This document shows positions 7,846-17,873 of a DNA stretch of 62,863 nucleotides, one piece after another. The stretch covers positions 1 through 62,863 of the forward strand of contig NZ_JAKTNU010000014.1 of assembly GCF_022760955.1 (NCBI RefSeq). The letters are read 5' to 3'. Every line of letters begins with the position of its first letter. Within the stretch, counting starts at the first letter, position 1. Under the pieces are notes generated by a model, which searched no databases, was not told the origin of the DNA, and worked only from the letters and a program-made list of their open reading frames with translations. This DNA comes from Thermus neutrinimicus (GTDB lineage: Bacteria; Deinococcota; Deinococci; Deinococcales; Thermaceae). The translations under genes were made by a program, and so were the position numbers.

Positions 7846-10297
7846 CGCCTATCAGTCTACGGGCTAAGGCCAGCTCCTCCTCAAAGGTCCTCACCTCTCC
7901 CCGGGCCCTGGCCTCGGCCACCTGGCGCAGGATCTCCCCCACCCTAGGACCCGGCTTCAGGCCCAGCTGCAGGAGGTCCCGCCCCATGAGCACCCGCCTC
8001 TTTTCCGTAAGCCAGCCCTCCTTTTCGGGAAATAGGGCCAGGAAAACACCGCGCAGGGGCTCTTTTCCCAAGGCCTCCTTATCCGCCTCTTCCCAGGAGC
8101 CTTTGAGAAGCAGGGCCAAAGCCTCCTGTAACCTCTTGGGAAGCCCCAGGGCCAAAGCCCTTTCCCAGGGGTTTTCCTGGAAGTAAAGGAGAAGGAGGAG
8201 GCGGGCTTCCACCCTCACCCGCCCAGAGACCTCTTCCAGAGGCCCCCACCTGAGCCGTAAAAAGGGCTCCTTAGGGGGAAGCTTTAGCCCGTAGAGGGGG
8301 CCGAAGGCCCCAAGCTCCTCCAAAAGGGAAAGGGCCTCGAGGAAGGCATCCTCCTCTAGGGTAAGGAGGAGTTCGTCCCTTAAACGGCTCCTGCTGGCGC
8401 CCTCGAGGACCTCGGGAAGCAAGGCTGGGGGTAGGGCCTTCAGGGCCTCCTCGGAGAAACGGAAGGCCAACCGGGCGGCCAGGCGCGCCCCCCGTACGAT
8501 GCGGCTGGGGTCTTCCACGAAGGAAAGGGGGTGAAGGGGACGCAGGAGGCGGTTCCTTAGGTCCTCGAGGCCCCCGTAGGGATCCAAAAGCTCCAGGGTG
8601 GCCAGGGAAAGGGCCATGGCGTTCACCGCGTAATCGCGCCTTTCCAGGTCCTTGGCGATGGGGGCCGGGCGCACCTGGGGCAAGGCGCCGGGATAGGGGT
8701 AGACCTCCTCCCGGCTTTCCGCCAGGTCCACGGTAAGCCCGAAGCTTATGTGCACCCGGGCGGTGCCGAAGGCGTAGTGGAGGCCAAAGCTTCCCCCGAA
8801 GCGCTCCACCAGAAAACGGGCCACCTCCCCCACCCTCACCCCCGGCTCCAGAACCAGGTCAATATCGGGACCAGACCGGTCCAAAAGGGCATCCCGCACC
8901 GCTCCCCCCACCAGGTAGATGCCTTGGGGAAAGGCCTCCCTAAGGGCCAGAACCACCCGCCTCGCCCCCTCGGGTAGGGCCTCGAGAATCCTCTCCCCCA
9001 AGGGCTTCTCCAGGGAAGGCCTCTTTCGGTAGAGGTCGGTCCGGGTAAAGATCCCAAGAAGCCGGATACCCTCCCCCAGCCTCTCCCCCACCAAGACCCT
9101 CCCCCCACCCGCCTTCAAGTGGGGCTCCACTTGGGAAAGGGGGGTCTTTGGGGGAAGGACCAAAGCCCGGGCCAAAAAGCCCTCCACCGGGTGTTCAGCC
9201 AGGCCGAGCCTTTCTGCCTTCCTGAGATCCCTTCTGCGGGCTAGGCCCAAGACCCGCAACCCCCCTCTTTCCAGGGGCTCCACCACCGGCATGGCCCCGT
9301 ACCCGCGGTCCTCCAGAACCCGGAGGGCCTCCCGTACCGTGGTGGGGCGCAGGGTCTCCACGGGCGAGGTCATGACCTCGCCCAAAGTGGGCTCAGGCTC
9401 CAGGTACTGGGGAAGGCTCTCCAAAAGGCGCTTCACCGCATTACGCACCCCCCGCACCCGGGCGAAGGCCGCCCGCGGATGCCCCCCTCCCCCCACCTGG
9501 GAAAGCCAGCGACCCACATCCAACCGCTCCCGGCTCCGGGCAATGAGGAGGACCTCGCGGGAAAGCCTAAGCACCAGCAACACCCCCTGGGCTTCGTGCA
9601 GGTCCAGTAGCGTATGGGCCAGGGGGGCCAGGGCCGGCACGTACCCCTCCTCCTGGGCCCGGGCGAGGAGGAGCCGGAACCCCTGCCGCTCCACCACCTT
9701 GGCGGTGCGGATCAGGCTTTTGAGGACCTCCCGGGCCTCCTCTCCCAGTTGGGGCCGCACCCACTCCCGTACCCGGGGGATCTCCGCCCCCTGTTGGGCT
9801 AAAAAGTGAGCGGCCTCGAGGTCCTGGGGCGTGGTGGAGGGGAAGCTGAACCCCCCGGTGTCCTCCCAGATCCCCGCATAGGCCAAGGTGGCCTCCAGGG
9901 GCGTGAGGACCAAACCCCGCTCCCGGATCAGGGGGACCAGGAGGCTGACCGTGGCCCCCACCGGGGCCACCCTCCCCCCCACCGCGGGCACATCCCCCGG
10001 TGCCCGGGGGTGGTGGTCATAGACCAAAAAGGGCACCCGACCCACCAAGCCCTTAAAGGGACCGATGCGCTCGGGCCGAGCATTGTCCACCAAGATCACC
10101 TCGGTCACCTTGGCCACGGGAACGTCCGCGGCCGGGACCAGGTCCAGACGATCCTCTAGAAGGGGGGCGATCTCCTTTAGGGGCCCTTCGAGGCCCCCAA
10201 TCAAGGCCAGAATGCTCCCCGGGAATAGCCTTCCTGCCAGAACCATGGAGCCCAGGGCATCAAAGTCCAAGTTCTCGTGGGCCACCACCACCCGCAC
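7820..10297 (-). CDS. DHH-CBS-tRNA nucleotidyltransferase fusion (CCA/A-adding type)
   Basis: 825-residue, three-part protein. Residues 1-300 are a DHH/DHHA1 phosphoesterase module (VYDHHPRAPGD, VGGGGHPRAA). Residues 310-430 carry two CBS repeats (MTSPVETLRPTTVREAL, GIFTRTDLY). Residues 450-825 are a class II polymerase-beta-type tRNA nucleotidyltransferase (LVGGAVRDALL, DIDLVLE, RRDYAVNAMA). Proteins of this build include A-adding enzymes in lineages that split CC- and A-addition between two proteins; whether this one adds A, CC or CCA cannot be read here. The GTG start lies 6 bases after a -10-like TAAGCT, suggesting a leaderless mRNA. Confidence 0.88.
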   Translation of the reverse strand: MRVVVAHENLDFDALGSMVLAGRLFPGSILALIGGLEGPLKEIAPLLEDRLDLVPAADVPVAKVTEVILVDNARPERIGPFKGLVGRVPFLVYDHHPRAPGDVPAVGGRVAPVGATVSLLVPLIRERGLVLTPLEATLAYAGIWEDTGGFSFPSTTPQDLEAAHFLAQQGAEIPRVREWVRPQLGEEAREVLKSLIRTAKVVERQGFRLLLARAQEEGYVPALAPLAHTLLDLHEAQGVLLVLRLSREVLLIARSRERLDVGRWLSQVGGGGHPRAAFARVRGVRNAVKRLLESLPQYLEPEPTLGEVMTSPVETLRPTTVREALRVLEDRGYGAMPVVEPLERGGLRVLGLARRRDLRKAERLGLAEHPVEGFLARALVLPPKTPLSQVEPHLKAGGGRVLVGERLGEGIRLLGIFTRTDLYRKRPSLEKPLGERILEALPEGARRVVLALREAFPQGIYLVGGAVRDALLDRSGPDIDLVLEPGVRVGEVARFLVERFGGSFGLHYAFGTARVHISFGLTVDLAESREEVYPYPGALPQVRPAPIAKDLERRDYAVNAMALSLATLELLDPYGGLEDLRNRLLRPLHPLSFVEDPSRIVRGARLAARLAFRFSEEALKALPPALLPEVLEGASRSRLRDELLLTLEEDAFLEALSLLEELGAFGPLYGLKLPPKEPFLRLRWGPLEEVSGRVRVEARLLLLLYFQENPWERALALGLPKRLQEALALLLKGSWEEADKEALGKEPLRGVFLALFPEKEGWLTEKRRVLMGRDLLQLGLKPGPRVGEILRQVAEARARGEVRTFEEELALARRLIGDGSFPVPQ

Positions 10298-10303
10298 ACC
10301 ACC

Positions 10304-10309
10304 AGCTTA
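10304..10309 (-). promoter_or_regulatory. -10-like element of the nucleotidyltransferase gene
   Basis: TAAGCT on the minus strand ends 6 bases before the GTG start at 10297. No good -35 was found. It lies next to the plus-strand tRNA-Ser promoter, so the two would fire divergently. Confidence 0.3.
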
Positions 10310-10310
10310 C

Positions 10311-10339
10311 TTGACGTTAAAAACCGGCCTTGTTAAACT
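10311..10339 (+). promoter_or_regulatory. tRNA-Ser promoter
   Basis: TTGACG (10311-10316), 17-base spacer, TAAACT (10334-10339). The predicted start is about 8 bases before the mature tRNA 5' end. Confidence 0.75.
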
Positions 10340-10353
10340 CAGGCTTGGCACTT

Positions 10354-10449
<96 letters not shown>

Positions 10450-10451
10450 GA

Positions 10452-10474
10452 CCCCCCGGCCTTTAGGGCGGGGG
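10452..10474 (+). terminator. Possible tRNA-Ser terminator
   Basis: GC-rich hairpin starting 5 bases after the tRNA: CCCCCG.CC, loop TTTA, GG.CGGGGG, followed by ATTATCCATTTTG. The T-tract is weak. The spacer from here to 10657 shows no other element I can name. Confidence 0.35.
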
Positions 10475-10657
10475 ATTATCCATTTTGAATCCCCTCTCTC
10501 CCCTTATCCCCATGTGCATGCCCCGTTACCACTCCGGGACAGGATCAGCAGAAAAGACCCCACGTGGAGAAGTATCACGCTCGAAGGCCCATACCCGATG
10601 GGACCTGGGGCACCCCGGACGCGGACCCGAGACCAGCCCACCCCATATGTAGATGAA

Positions 10658-10683
10658 ACCCCCCGGCCATGCTACCGGGGGGT
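10658..10683 (-). terminator. tRNA-Ala terminator
   Basis: A 9-bp hairpin, ACCCCCCGG against CCGGGGGGT around an 8-base loop, about 20 bases beyond the tRNA-Ala 3' end on the minus strand, followed by TTTC. Confidence 0.55.
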
Positions 10684-10703
10684 AAAGCTTTGCGTCCTGG
10701 ACT

Positions 10704-10778
10704 TGGTGGAGCGGAGGGGATTTGAACCCCTGACCTCCCGCTTGCAAGGCGGGTGCTCTCCCTCTGAGCTACCGCCCC
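10704..10778 (-). tRNA. tRNA-Ala(UGC)
   Basis: On the minus strand the acceptor GGGGCGG (10778-10772) pairs with CCGCTCC (10714-10708, one G-U pair), then discriminator A and encoded CCA (10706-10704). Anticodon stem CCCGC/GCGGG holds loop CTTGCAA with anticodon TGC at 10746-10744. D-arm and T-arm (GGGGTTCAAATCCCC) are standard. Confidence 0.97.
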
Positions 10779-10789
10779 ATGCCTAGGGG

Positions 10790-10818
10790 AGTATAGCCCA
10801 AAAGGGGGGGTTACGCAA
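10790..10818 (-). promoter_or_regulatory. tRNA-Ala promoter
   Basis: On the minus strand TTGCGT (10818-10813), 17 bases, TATACT (10795-10790). The -35 overlaps the presumed -35 of the divergent rpsB promoter. Confidence 0.7.
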
Positions 10819-10839
10819 AGCCCGTCTTCCCCCTATAAT
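10811..10839 (+). promoter_or_regulatory. rpsB promoter
   Basis: A perfect TATAAT at 10834-10839 with TTACGC at 10811-10816 (17-base spacer). The -35 is weak and shares bases with the tRNA-Ala -35 on the other strand. The start is predicted near 10846, leaving a leader of about 97 bases. Confidence 0.65.
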
Positions 10840-10860
10840 CGGAGAGGTGTGCCGGACCAG

Positions 10861-10940
10861 CCCGCAGGCAGGGGAAGGTCCTGCGGGAAAGAGGACGGCG
10901 CACAGGAAACGCCAAGCCCAACCTTCCCCGAATGGGAGGA
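10861..10940 (+). promoter_or_regulatory. rpsB leader pseudoknot, possible S2 autoregulatory site
   Basis: CCCGCAGG (10861-10868) pairs with CCTGCGGG (10880-10887). Its loop GGGGAAGGT (10871-10879) is exactly complementary to ACCTTCCCC at 10921-10929, just 5' of the ribosome site GGGAGGA (10934-10940). A small hairpin GGCG/CGCC (10897-10900/10910-10913) lies between. Such a pseudoknot could control ribosome access. rpsB leaders are autoregulated by S2 in other bacteria; that role here is inference. Confidence 0.55.
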
Positions 10941-10942
10941 AT

Positions 10943-11731
10943 ATGCCTGTAAACATCAGCGTGAAGGAACTTTTGGAGGCTGGAGTCCACTTTGGCCATG
11001 AGCGCAAGCGCTGGAACCCCAAGTTCGGCCGCTATATCTATGCGGAGCGCAACGGCATCCACATCATCGACCTGCAGAAGACCATGGTGGAGCTGGAGCG
11101 CACCTTCCGCTTCCTCGAGGACCTGGCCATGCGGGGAGGCACCATCCTCTTTGTGGGCACCAAAAAGCAGGCCCAGGACATCATTCGCATGGAAGCGGAG
11201 CGGGCGGGGATGCCCTACGTGAACCAGCGCTGGCTGGGTGGGATGCTAACCAACTTCAAGACCATTTCCCAGCGGGTGAACCGCCTGGAGGAGCTGGAGA
11301 ACCTCTTCGCCTCCCCGGAGATCCAGGATCGGCCCAAGAAGGAACAGGTGCGCCTAAAGCATGAGCTGGACCGGCTCCACAAGTATCTTTCGGGCTTCCG
11401 CCGCCTGAAGCGCCTTCCCGATGCCGTCTTCGTGGTGGACCCCACCAAGGAGGCCATCGCCGTGCGGGAGGCCCGCAAGCTCTTCATCCCCGTGGTGGCC
11501 CTGGCGGACACCGATTCCGACCCCGAGCTGGTGGACTACATTATCCCCGGCAACGACGACGCCATCCGTTCCATTCAGCTCATCGTCTCCCGGGCCGTGG
11601 ACCTCATCATCCAGGCCCGGGGCGGGGTGGTGGAACCTTCCCCCTCCTACGCCCTGGTGGAGGAGGCCGAGAGGGCGGAAGCCCAGGTCCAGGGGGAATC
11701 CGACTTCGGCGAGGACGAGGTGGAAGCATGA
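10943..11731 (+). CDS. rpsB: 30S ribosomal protein S2
   Basis: Component of the small ribosomal subunit, 262 residues. Family sequences are [20 protein letters not shown] at the start, WLGGMLTN and [17 protein letters not shown] [18 protein letters not shown]. The acidic tail [12 protein letters not shown] is visible. ATG 10943 is chosen over upstream in-frame codons because it follows GGGAGGA and begins the conserved N-terminus. It overlaps tsf by 4 bases. Confidence 0.98.
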   Translation: MPVNISVKELLEAGVHFGHERKRWNPKFGRYIYAERNGIHIIDLQKTMVELERTFRFLEDLAMRGGTILFVGTKKQAQDIIRMEAERAGMPYVNQRWLGGMLTNFKTISQRVNRLEELENLFASPEIQDRPKKEQVRLKHELDRLHKYLSGFRRLKRLPDAVFVVDPTKEAIAVREARKLFIPVVALADTDSDPELVDYIIPGNDDAIRSIQLIVSRAVDLIIQARGGVVEPSPSYALVEEAERAEAQVQGESDFGEDEVEA

Positions 11732-12318
11732 GCCAGATGGAACTCATCAAAAAGCTGCGCGAGGCCACAGGGGCCGGCATGATGGATGTGAAGAAGGCCC
11801 TCGAGGACGCCGGCTGGAACGAGGAAAAAGCCGTCCAGCTCCTCCGGGAGCGGGGGGCCATGAAGGCGGCTAAAAAGGCGGAGCGGGAGGCTAGGGAAGG
11901 GGTCATCGGCCACTACATCCACCACAACCAGCGGGTGGGGGTTCTGGTGGAGCTCAACTGCGAGACCGACTTCGTGGCCCGGAACGAGATCTTCCAGAAC
12001 CTGGCACGGGATCTGGCCATGCACATCGCCATGATGAACCCCCGTTATGTTTCCGCCGAGGAGATCCCCGCGGAGGAGCTGGAAAAGGAGCGGCAGGTCT
12101 ACATCCAGGCCGCCCTCAATGAAGGGAAGCCGGCCCAGATCGCGGAGAAGATCGCCGAGGGCCGTCTGAAGAAGTACCTGGAAGAGGTGGCCCTCCTGGA
12201 GCAGCCCTTCGTTAAGGACGACAAGGTGAAGGTGAAGGAGCTTCTCCAGCAGGCCATCGCCAAAACCGGGGAAAACATCGTGGTGCGGCGGTTCTGCCGC
12301 TTTGAGCTGGGGGCGTAG
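11728..12318 (+). CDS. tsf: Elongation factor Ts
   Basis: Guanine-nucleotide exchange factor for EF-Tu. At 196 residues it is the short form known from Thermus, lacking the duplicated core of longer EF-Ts. The N-terminal UBA-like domain ([20 protein letters not shown]) is followed by the core with [12 protein letters not shown], the TDFV motif that contacts EF-Tu. It sits in the common order rpsB-tsf-pyrH-frr, and an attenuator-like hairpin follows. Confidence 0.98.
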   Translation: MSQMELIKKLREATGAGMMDVKKALEDAGWNEEKAVQLLRERGAMKAAKKAEREAREGVIGHYIHHNQRVGVLVELNCETDFVARNEIFQNLARDLAMHIAMMNPRYVSAEEIPAEELEKERQVYIQAALNEGKPAQIAEKIAEGRLKKYLEEVALLEQPFVKDDKVKVKELLQQAIAKTGENIVVRRFCRFELGA

Positions 12319-12330
12319 GCCATGCTGGGA

Positions 12331-12364
12331 ACCGGGGCCCTTACCCAAAGGGGCCCCGGTTTTG
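12331..12364 (+). terminator. Hairpin terminator/attenuator between tsf and pyrH
   Basis: Perfect 10-bp stem ACCGGGGCCC/GGGCCCCGGT (12331-12340/12351-12360), 10-base loop, then TTTTG. It should end or reduce transcription after rpsB-tsf. Confidence 0.75.
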
Positions 12365-12377
12365 TAAATCCGGTTAG

Positions 12378-13097
<720 letters not shown>

Positions 13098-13107
13098 AGG
13101 AGGTGCC

Positions 13108-13665
13108 ATGAGCCTGAAAGAGCTTTACGCGGAAACAAGGGCGCACATGCAAAAGAGCCTCGAGGCCCTGGAGCACAACCTGGCGGGACTTCGCACCGGG
13201 CGGGCCAACCCCGCCCTGCTCCTCCACCTCAAGGTGGAGTACTACGGCACCCATGTGCCCCTGAACCAGATCGCCACCGTCACCGCTCCCGACGCCAAGA
13301 CCTTGGTGGTGCAGTCCTGGGACCAAAACGCCCTAAAGGCCATAGAGAAGGCCATCCGCGACTCGGACCTGGGACTGAACCCCGCCAACAAGGGGGATGC
13401 CCTGTACATCAACATCCCCCCCCTCACCGAGGAACGGCGCAAGGAGCTGGTGAAGACCGCCCGCCACTACGCCGAAGAGGGCCGGATCGCCATCCGCAAC
13501 ATCCGGCGGGAGTCCTTGGAGAAGCTGAAAAAGCTTTCCAAGGACCTCCACCTTTCCGAGGACGACACCAAGCGGGCGGAGGCGGAGATCCAAAAGATTA
13601 CCGACGAATTCATCGCCAAAGCCGACGAGCTCTTGGAGAAGAAGGAGCAGGAGATCCTGGGCTAA
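13108..13665 (+). CDS. frr: Ribosome recycling factor
   Basis: Splits post-termination ribosomes together with EF-G. The 185-residue product has LAGLRTGRANPALL, the GDALYINIPPLTEERRKELV region and the C-terminal coiled-coil arm typical of RRF. ATG 13108 is chosen because AAGGAGG (13097-13103) precedes it and the length then equals the usual Thermus RRF. Only 10 bases separate it from pyrH. Confidence 0.97.
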   Translation: MSLKELYAETRAHMQKSLEALEHNLAGLRTGRANPALLLHLKVEYYGTHVPLNQIATVTAPDAKTLVVQSWDQNALKAIEKAIRDSDLGLNPANKGDALYINIPPLTEERRKELVKTARHYAEEGRIAIRNIRRESLEKLKKLSKDLHLSEDDTKRAEAEIQKITDEFIAKADELLEKKEQEILG

Positions 13666-13755
13666 GGCTTCCGGGATCGCCCCATCGCCGATTCCTTGTG
13701 GCCGGTTTGCCGAAGGTTGACCCTACACCCCCAGGGCTTCCTGGAAGGAGGGGGG

Positions 13756-14586
13756 ATGGAGGGTAAGGAGGACCTCCCCACCCGGGTTCTTTCCGCCCTG
13801 GTTGGGGTCCTGGTGCTCTTGGTGGTCCTGTGGGCGGGCCTACCCCTGATCCTGCCCGCCCTGGTCCTCGTCCTTGGGTTGGGAAGCCTGGAGTTACGGG
13901 ACATGCTGGCCAAAAGGGGCATCGGGCTAAACCTGCCCTTCCTCCTGGGTGGAGGGTTGGTTCTCTTCCTGTTCTCCTTGCCCCAGCTCTACTGGCACTT
14001 TCCCCAGGTGCCCTGGCGGGAGGTGGCCCTGGGGCTTTTCCTGTTGGGGAGCTTCAGCTACGAGCTTCTCAAGGGAGCCGACCTCACTCGCTTCGCCTTC
14101 ACCCTCATGGCTTTCTTGTACCTGCCCTGGAGCCTGGGGTACGTGCTCCTCCTGCGGGAAACCCCGGACAGCACCCTGGGCCTATGGACCCTTTCCCTTC
14201 CCCTGGTGGCCAGCTTCGCCACCGACATCGGCGCCTACTTCGTGGGCCGCACCCTGGGCCGGCAAAAGCTGGCCCCGGAAATCTCCCCCGCCAAGACGGT
14301 GGAAGGCTCCTTGGGGGGGATTGCGGTAAGCTTCCTGGCCCTAGCCCTCTACACCGGGCTGGTACGGGAGGTCTTCCCCTTTGGCCTCCTGGAACTTTGG
14401 CTTTTCAGCCTCCTCCTTTCCCTAGCCGCCCAGCTTGGGGACCTGGTGGAGTCCATGCTGAAGCGGTACTGTGGGGTGAAAGACTCGGGGCACTTCCTTC
14501 CCGGGCATGGGGGCCTTTTGGACCGGATCGACAGCCTTCTCTTTACCTTCCCCCTCACCTACTTTTTGGTGGTGCTCTTCACATGA
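13756..14586 (+). CDS. cdsA: Phosphatidate cytidylyltransferase
   Basis: Integral membrane enzyme making CDP-diacylglycerol, the branch point of phospholipid synthesis. About eight membrane segments. The C-terminal signature is visible in pieces: [43 protein letters not shown] and [22 protein letters not shown] 13756 follows GGAAGGAGG; a longer in-frame start adds only non-conserved residues. It overlaps dxr by 4 bases. Confidence 0.95.
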   Translation: MEGKEDLPTRVLSALVGVLVLLVVLWAGLPLILPALVLVLGLGSLELRDMLAKRGIGLNLPFLLGGGLVLFLFSLPQLYWHFPQVPWREVALGLFLLGSFSYELLKGADLTRFAFTLMAFLYLPWSLGYVLLLRETPDSTLGLWTLSLPLVASFATDIGAYFVGRTLGRQKLAPEISPAKTVEGSLGGIAVSFLALALYTGLVREVFPFGLLELWLFSLLLSLAAQLGDLVESMLKRYCGVKDSGHFLPGHGGLLDRIDSLLFTFPLTYFLVVLFT

Positions 14587-15686
14587 AACGGGTGGTGATC
14601 CTGGGCTCCACGGGTTCCATAGGACGGCAGGCCCTGGAGGTGTGCCGCTGGCGGGGCTTTCGGGTGGTGGGGCTAGCCGCCGGGCAAAACCTGGAGGAGC
14701 TCTCCCGGCAGATAGAGGAGTGGAGGCCCCTCCTGGTGGCCGCCCACGAAAGCCTTCACGGGCCTTTAAAGGCCCACTTTCCTGGGCTAAGGCTTGGCAC
14801 CCCCGAGGAGGTGGCCTCCCTGGAAGCGGAGGTGGCCGTGGCCGCCATTCCCGGGCTTGCCGGCCTCTCCCCCACCCGGGTGGCGGCGCGCACCGGCAAA
14901 CGCCTGGCCTTGGCCAACAAGGAGGCCATGGTGGCGGCGGGGCCCCTCCTTTGGCAGGAGGTGGAGGCCCATGGGGCGGAGATCCTCCCCGTGGACTCCG
15001 AGCACTCGGCCCTTTTCCAGGCCCTCCTGGGGGAGAGGCGGGAGGACGTGGCCGAGCTTATTCTGACGGCCAGCGGCGGACCTTTCTTAAAGGAGCCGCA
15101 AGACCTCTCCCGGGTCACCCCGGCCATGGCCCTAAACCACCCCCGCTGGCGCATGGGCCCTAAGGTGACGATAGACTCCGCCACCCTCTTCAATAAGGGT
15201 CTGGAGGTCCTCGAGGCCAAGGAGCTTTTCCGCTTTCCCCTGGAGAGGATCAAGGTCCTGGTCCACCCCCAGGCCTATGTCCACGGCCTGGTTCGCCTGG
15301 TGGACGGCAGCCTCAAGGCCCAGCTGGGCCCCACGGACATGCGCCTTCCCATCCAGTACGCCCTCACCTTCCCAGAAAGGGCGGAAACCCCCTTGCGGGA
15401 CCTCCCCCTCCCCGGGGTGCTGGAGTTTTTGGAGCCCGACCTCAACCGCTTCCCCGCCCTGGAGGTGGCCTACGAGGCGGGAAGGCGGGGAGGGGTGGCC
15501 CAGGTGGCGGTCTCCGCCGCCGACGAGGTGGCGGTGGAGGCCTTCCTCTCGGGAAAGATCGCCTTCACCGAGATTCCAAAGATCCTGGCCCAGGTTCTGG
15601 AAAACACCCCTTCCCTTCCCCTAACATGGGAGAACCTCTTCGCCGTGGATGCCTGGGCCCGGGAAGAGGCCAAGAGGTGGGCATGA
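14583..15686 (+). CDS. dxr: 1-deoxy-D-xylulose 5-phosphate reductoisomerase
   Basis: Second step of the MEP isoprenoid pathway: NADPH-dependent conversion of DXP to MEP. The Rossmann motif [14 protein letters not shown] opens the protein. [47 protein letters not shown] and PQAYVHGLV form the catalytic and metal-binding region. 367 residues. ATG 14583 is set by the Rossmann start and by the ATGA overlap with cdsA; the rseP start likewise overlaps the dxr stop. Confidence 0.97.
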   Translation: MKRVVILGSTGSIGRQALEVCRWRGFRVVGLAAGQNLEELSRQIEEWRPLLVAAHESLHGPLKAHFPGLRLGTPEEVASLEAEVAVAAIPGLAGLSPTRVAARTGKRLALANKEAMVAAGPLLWQEVEAHGAEILPVDSEHSALFQALLGERREDVAELILTASGGPFLKEPQDLSRVTPAMALNHPRWRMGPKVTIDSATLFNKGLEVLEAKELFRFPLERIKVLVHPQAYVHGLVRLVDGSLKAQLGPTDMRLPIQYALTFPERAETPLRDLPLPGVLEFLEPDLNRFPALEVAYEAGRRGGVAQVAVSAADEVAVEAFLSGKIAFTEIPKILAQVLENTPSLPLTWENLFAVDAWAREEAKRWA

Positions 15687-16693
15687 GCCTGTTTTGGTTT
15701 TTGATCATCATCGGCGTAAGCATCTTCGTGCACGAACTGGGGCACTACCTGGCGGCGCGGGCCCAAGGGGTTCGGGTCAAGGCCTTCAGCCTGGGCTTCG
15801 GCCCCGTCCTCCTCAGGCGGCAAGCCTGGGGAACCGAGTGGCGGCTATCCGCCATCCCCCTGGGTGGGTACGCGGACATCGAAGGCCTCCTCCCCGAGGA
15901 GCGGGGGCGTGGGTACGACGCCCTTCCCTTCCCTGGAAAGCTCCTGGTCCTGGTGGCCGGGGTCATCATGAACGTCCTCTTGGCCTGGATGCTTCTCGCC
16001 TACCTCTTCAGCGCCCAAGGGGTACCGGAACCCACGGGAAGGGCGGTGATCCTGGAAGTCCTCCCGGGGAGCGTGGCGGAGGGCGCGGGGCTAAAGGCCG
16101 GCGACATCCTGGTGGCCGTGGACGGGACACCCCTCGCCCAAGCGCAGGGGATTGAACGGGTGAAGACCCCTGGGGAACACACCCTCACCCTGCGCCGCCA
16201 GGGGCGGGAACTCACCCTCTCCCTCACCTGGAAGGAGGGCATGGAGCGGCTAGGGGTGGTGTACCAGCCCGAGGTGGCCTTCCGCAAGGTGGGTTTCCTC
16301 GAGGGCCTCGGCCTGGCGGTGACCCGCTCCCTGGCCTTCGGACCCCAGATGGTTAAGGCTTTGGTGGGGGGGCTTTTGGGGGTCCTCGCGGGAAGCCCGG
16401 ATAGCGGGGTGGTGGGGCCCTTGGGCATCGTGGCGGAAACGGGCCGGGCAGCCCAGGAAGGGCCCTTCCGCCTCCTGGAACTCACCGTGGCCATCAACCT
16501 CTCCCTGGCCCTTTTCAACCTGTTGCCCATCCCCGCCCTGGATGGCGGGCGCATCCTCCTCCTCTTCCTCTCCCGATTCCTCCGCATCCGCCCCGAGCAG
16601 GAGGCCATGGTCCACTACCTGGGCTTCGTCTTCCTCATCCTCCTGGTCATCCTGGTCACCTTCCAGGACCTGAGGAGGCTTCTCGGAGGCTAG
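15683..16693 (+). CDS. rseP: RseP-type site-2 protease with PDZ domain
   Basis: Intramembrane zinc protease of the M50B group. HELGH is at residues 17-21 in the first membrane segment. A PDZ domain follows ([20 protein letters not shown]). The distal motif is [16 protein letters not shown], and the chain ends with a membrane helix. 336 residues. The cdsA-dxr-rseP order is common in bacteria. Its substrate, often an anti-sigma factor or remnant signal peptide in relatives, is not evident here. Confidence 0.93.
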   Translation: MSLFWFLIIIGVSIFVHELGHYLAARAQGVRVKAFSLGFGPVLLRRQAWGTEWRLSAIPLGGYADIEGLLPEERGRGYDALPFPGKLLVLVAGVIMNVLLAWMLLAYLFSAQGVPEPTGRAVILEVLPGSVAEGAGLKAGDILVAVDGTPLAQAQGIERVKTPGEHTLTLRRQGRELTLSLTWKEGMERLGVVYQPEVAFRKVGFLEGLGLAVTRSLAFGPQMVKALVGGLLGVLAGSPDSGVVGPLGIVAETGRAAQEGPFRLLELTVAINLSLALFNLLPIPALDGGRILLLFLSRFLRIRPEQEAMVHYLGFVFLILLVILVTFQDLRRLLGG

Positions 16694-17323
16694 ATGGAGG
16701 CCACGGTCCTCATCCCCGCCTACAACGAGGAGGCCACGGTGGCAGGGGTGGTGCGGGTAGCCAAGGAGGCGGGGTTGCCCGTGGTGGTGGCCGACGACGG
16801 CTCAGAGGACCAGACCGCCCAGGAGGCGGCCAAGGCCGGGGCCCAGGTGGTGCGCCTGCCCCACAACCGGGGCAAGGGTGGGGCCATCGCCGAAGGGCTG
16901 AAACGGGTAAACACCCCCTTGGTCCTCCTCCTGGACGCGGACCTTCTGGGCCTTGCCCCCCACCATCTGGAGTCCCTTCTAGCCCCCGTGGCGGAGGGAA
17001 GGGTGGAGATGACGGTGGGTGTCTTCCAGGGGGGGAGGCTTTCTACGGACCTGGCCATGCGCCTCACCCCCTTCCTCTCGGGGCAGCGGGCCCTGAAGAC
17101 GGAGGAGCTGCGAAGGGTGCGGGGCCTGGAGGAGGCCCGCTACGACCTGGAGCTCCTCCTAACCCGCCACGCCCAAAGGGCGGGCTGGCGGGTCCTCTAC
17201 CTGCCCCTCCCCGGGGTGAGCCAGGTGATGAAGGAGGAAAAGCGGGGGCTTTTCCCGGGATTTCTCCACCGCCTGCGCATGTACCGGGAAATCCTGCGCT
17301 ACTACCTCAGGGCCAAGGCCTAG
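16694..17323 (+). CDS. Family 2 glycosyltransferase
   Basis: 209-residue GT-A fold glycosyltransferase. VLIPAYNEEATVAGVV is the GT2 N-terminus, VVADDGSEDQT holds the nucleotide-binding Asp, RGKGGAIAEGL follows, and LLLDADLLG is the DxD-type metal site. It is most like DPM1/glucosyl-phosphoglycerate-type enzymes that use a sugar nucleotide; acceptor unknown. It starts directly at the rseP stop. Its 3' end overlaps the convergent minus-strand gene by 17 bases. Confidence 0.83.
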   Translation: MEATVLIPAYNEEATVAGVVRVAKEAGLPVVVADDGSEDQTAQEAAKAGAQVVRLPHNRGKGGAIAEGLKRVNTPLVLLLDADLLGLAPHHLESLLAPVAEGRVEMTVGVFQGGRLSTDLAMRLTPFLSGQRALKTEELRRVRGLEEARYDLELLLTRHAQRAGWRVLYLPLPGVSQVMKEEKRGLFPGFLHRLRMYREILRYYLRAKA

Positions 17324-17867
17324 GGGCAGGGGCCTCTGGGAGCTTTAAAAGCTCCACCCAGACCTCCCCGGTGCGGTAGGCCACCACCCCCAGGCCCGGA
17401 ACCAGGAAGATCTCCTTGAGGTCCGTACCCCCCTTCTCCGTGGTGTAGGCCACCCGCACCCGGTAGGCGTTGAAGGCCCCGGCCTTTACCCTTACCCCTT
17501 CTATGCCCTCCACCCGGGCGGAAAGGGCCACCCGCTGCCCGCGAAACTGGGCGCTTCCCCCCCAGGAAAGCCCCACCTCCAGCCTCGAGGGGTAGAGAAG
17601 AAGGGGGGGCGTGAAGGGGAAGTACCCCTCGGGCAAGCCCACCCCCAGGAGAAAAAACCCCTCGGCTCCCCCCTTAAGCCGGTCCTCCCGGAACATCCGC
17701 CCCTCCTTCCAGTAGCGGAGGCGGAAACCCTCGGGGGTGGAAAGGAGCTCCTGCTGGGTGCCATCGGAGTACAGGTACCGCCCCCCTTCCCGAGGGAAGA
17801 CCTGGCCCAGGGCCAGGGAAAGGAAAGCTGTCGCCGCCCAGAGGAACCGCCAAAACCCCATTCCCAT
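17307..17867 (-). CDS. Exported protein of unknown function
   Basis: 186 residues with a signal peptide (residues 1-21, ending SLALGQ). The mature part is predicted all-beta and repeats phrases such as YLYSDGTQQELLST, GAFNAYRVRVAYTTEKGGTD and PGLGVVAYRTGEVWVELL. The layout resembles periplasmic beta-rich domains of the DUF3108 kind, but I cannot assign it firmly. AAGGGG precedes the start, and the proC stop lies 6 bases upstream, so it is probably the last gene of that operon. Confidence 0.7.
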   Translation of the reverse strand: MGMGFWRFLWAATAFLSLALGQVFPREGGRYLYSDGTQQELLSTPEGFRLRYWKEGRMFREDRLKGGAEGFFLLGVGLPEGYFPFTPPLLLYPSRLEVGLSWGGSAQFRGQRVALSARVEGIEGVRVKAGAFNAYRVRVAYTTEKGGTDLKEIFLVPGLGVVAYRTGEVWVELLKLPEAPAPRPWP

Positions 17868-17873
17868 ATCCCC

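Noticed and set aside
10514..10786. 90-codon plus-strand frame in the tRNA spacer
   Set aside because: It runs through the tRNA-Ala gene and its terminator hairpin, so cannot be a real protein gene.
13666..13755. Promoter before cdsA (TTGTGG and CTACAC)
   Set aside because: Spacing is over 20 bases; a ribosome site is clear but not a promoter.
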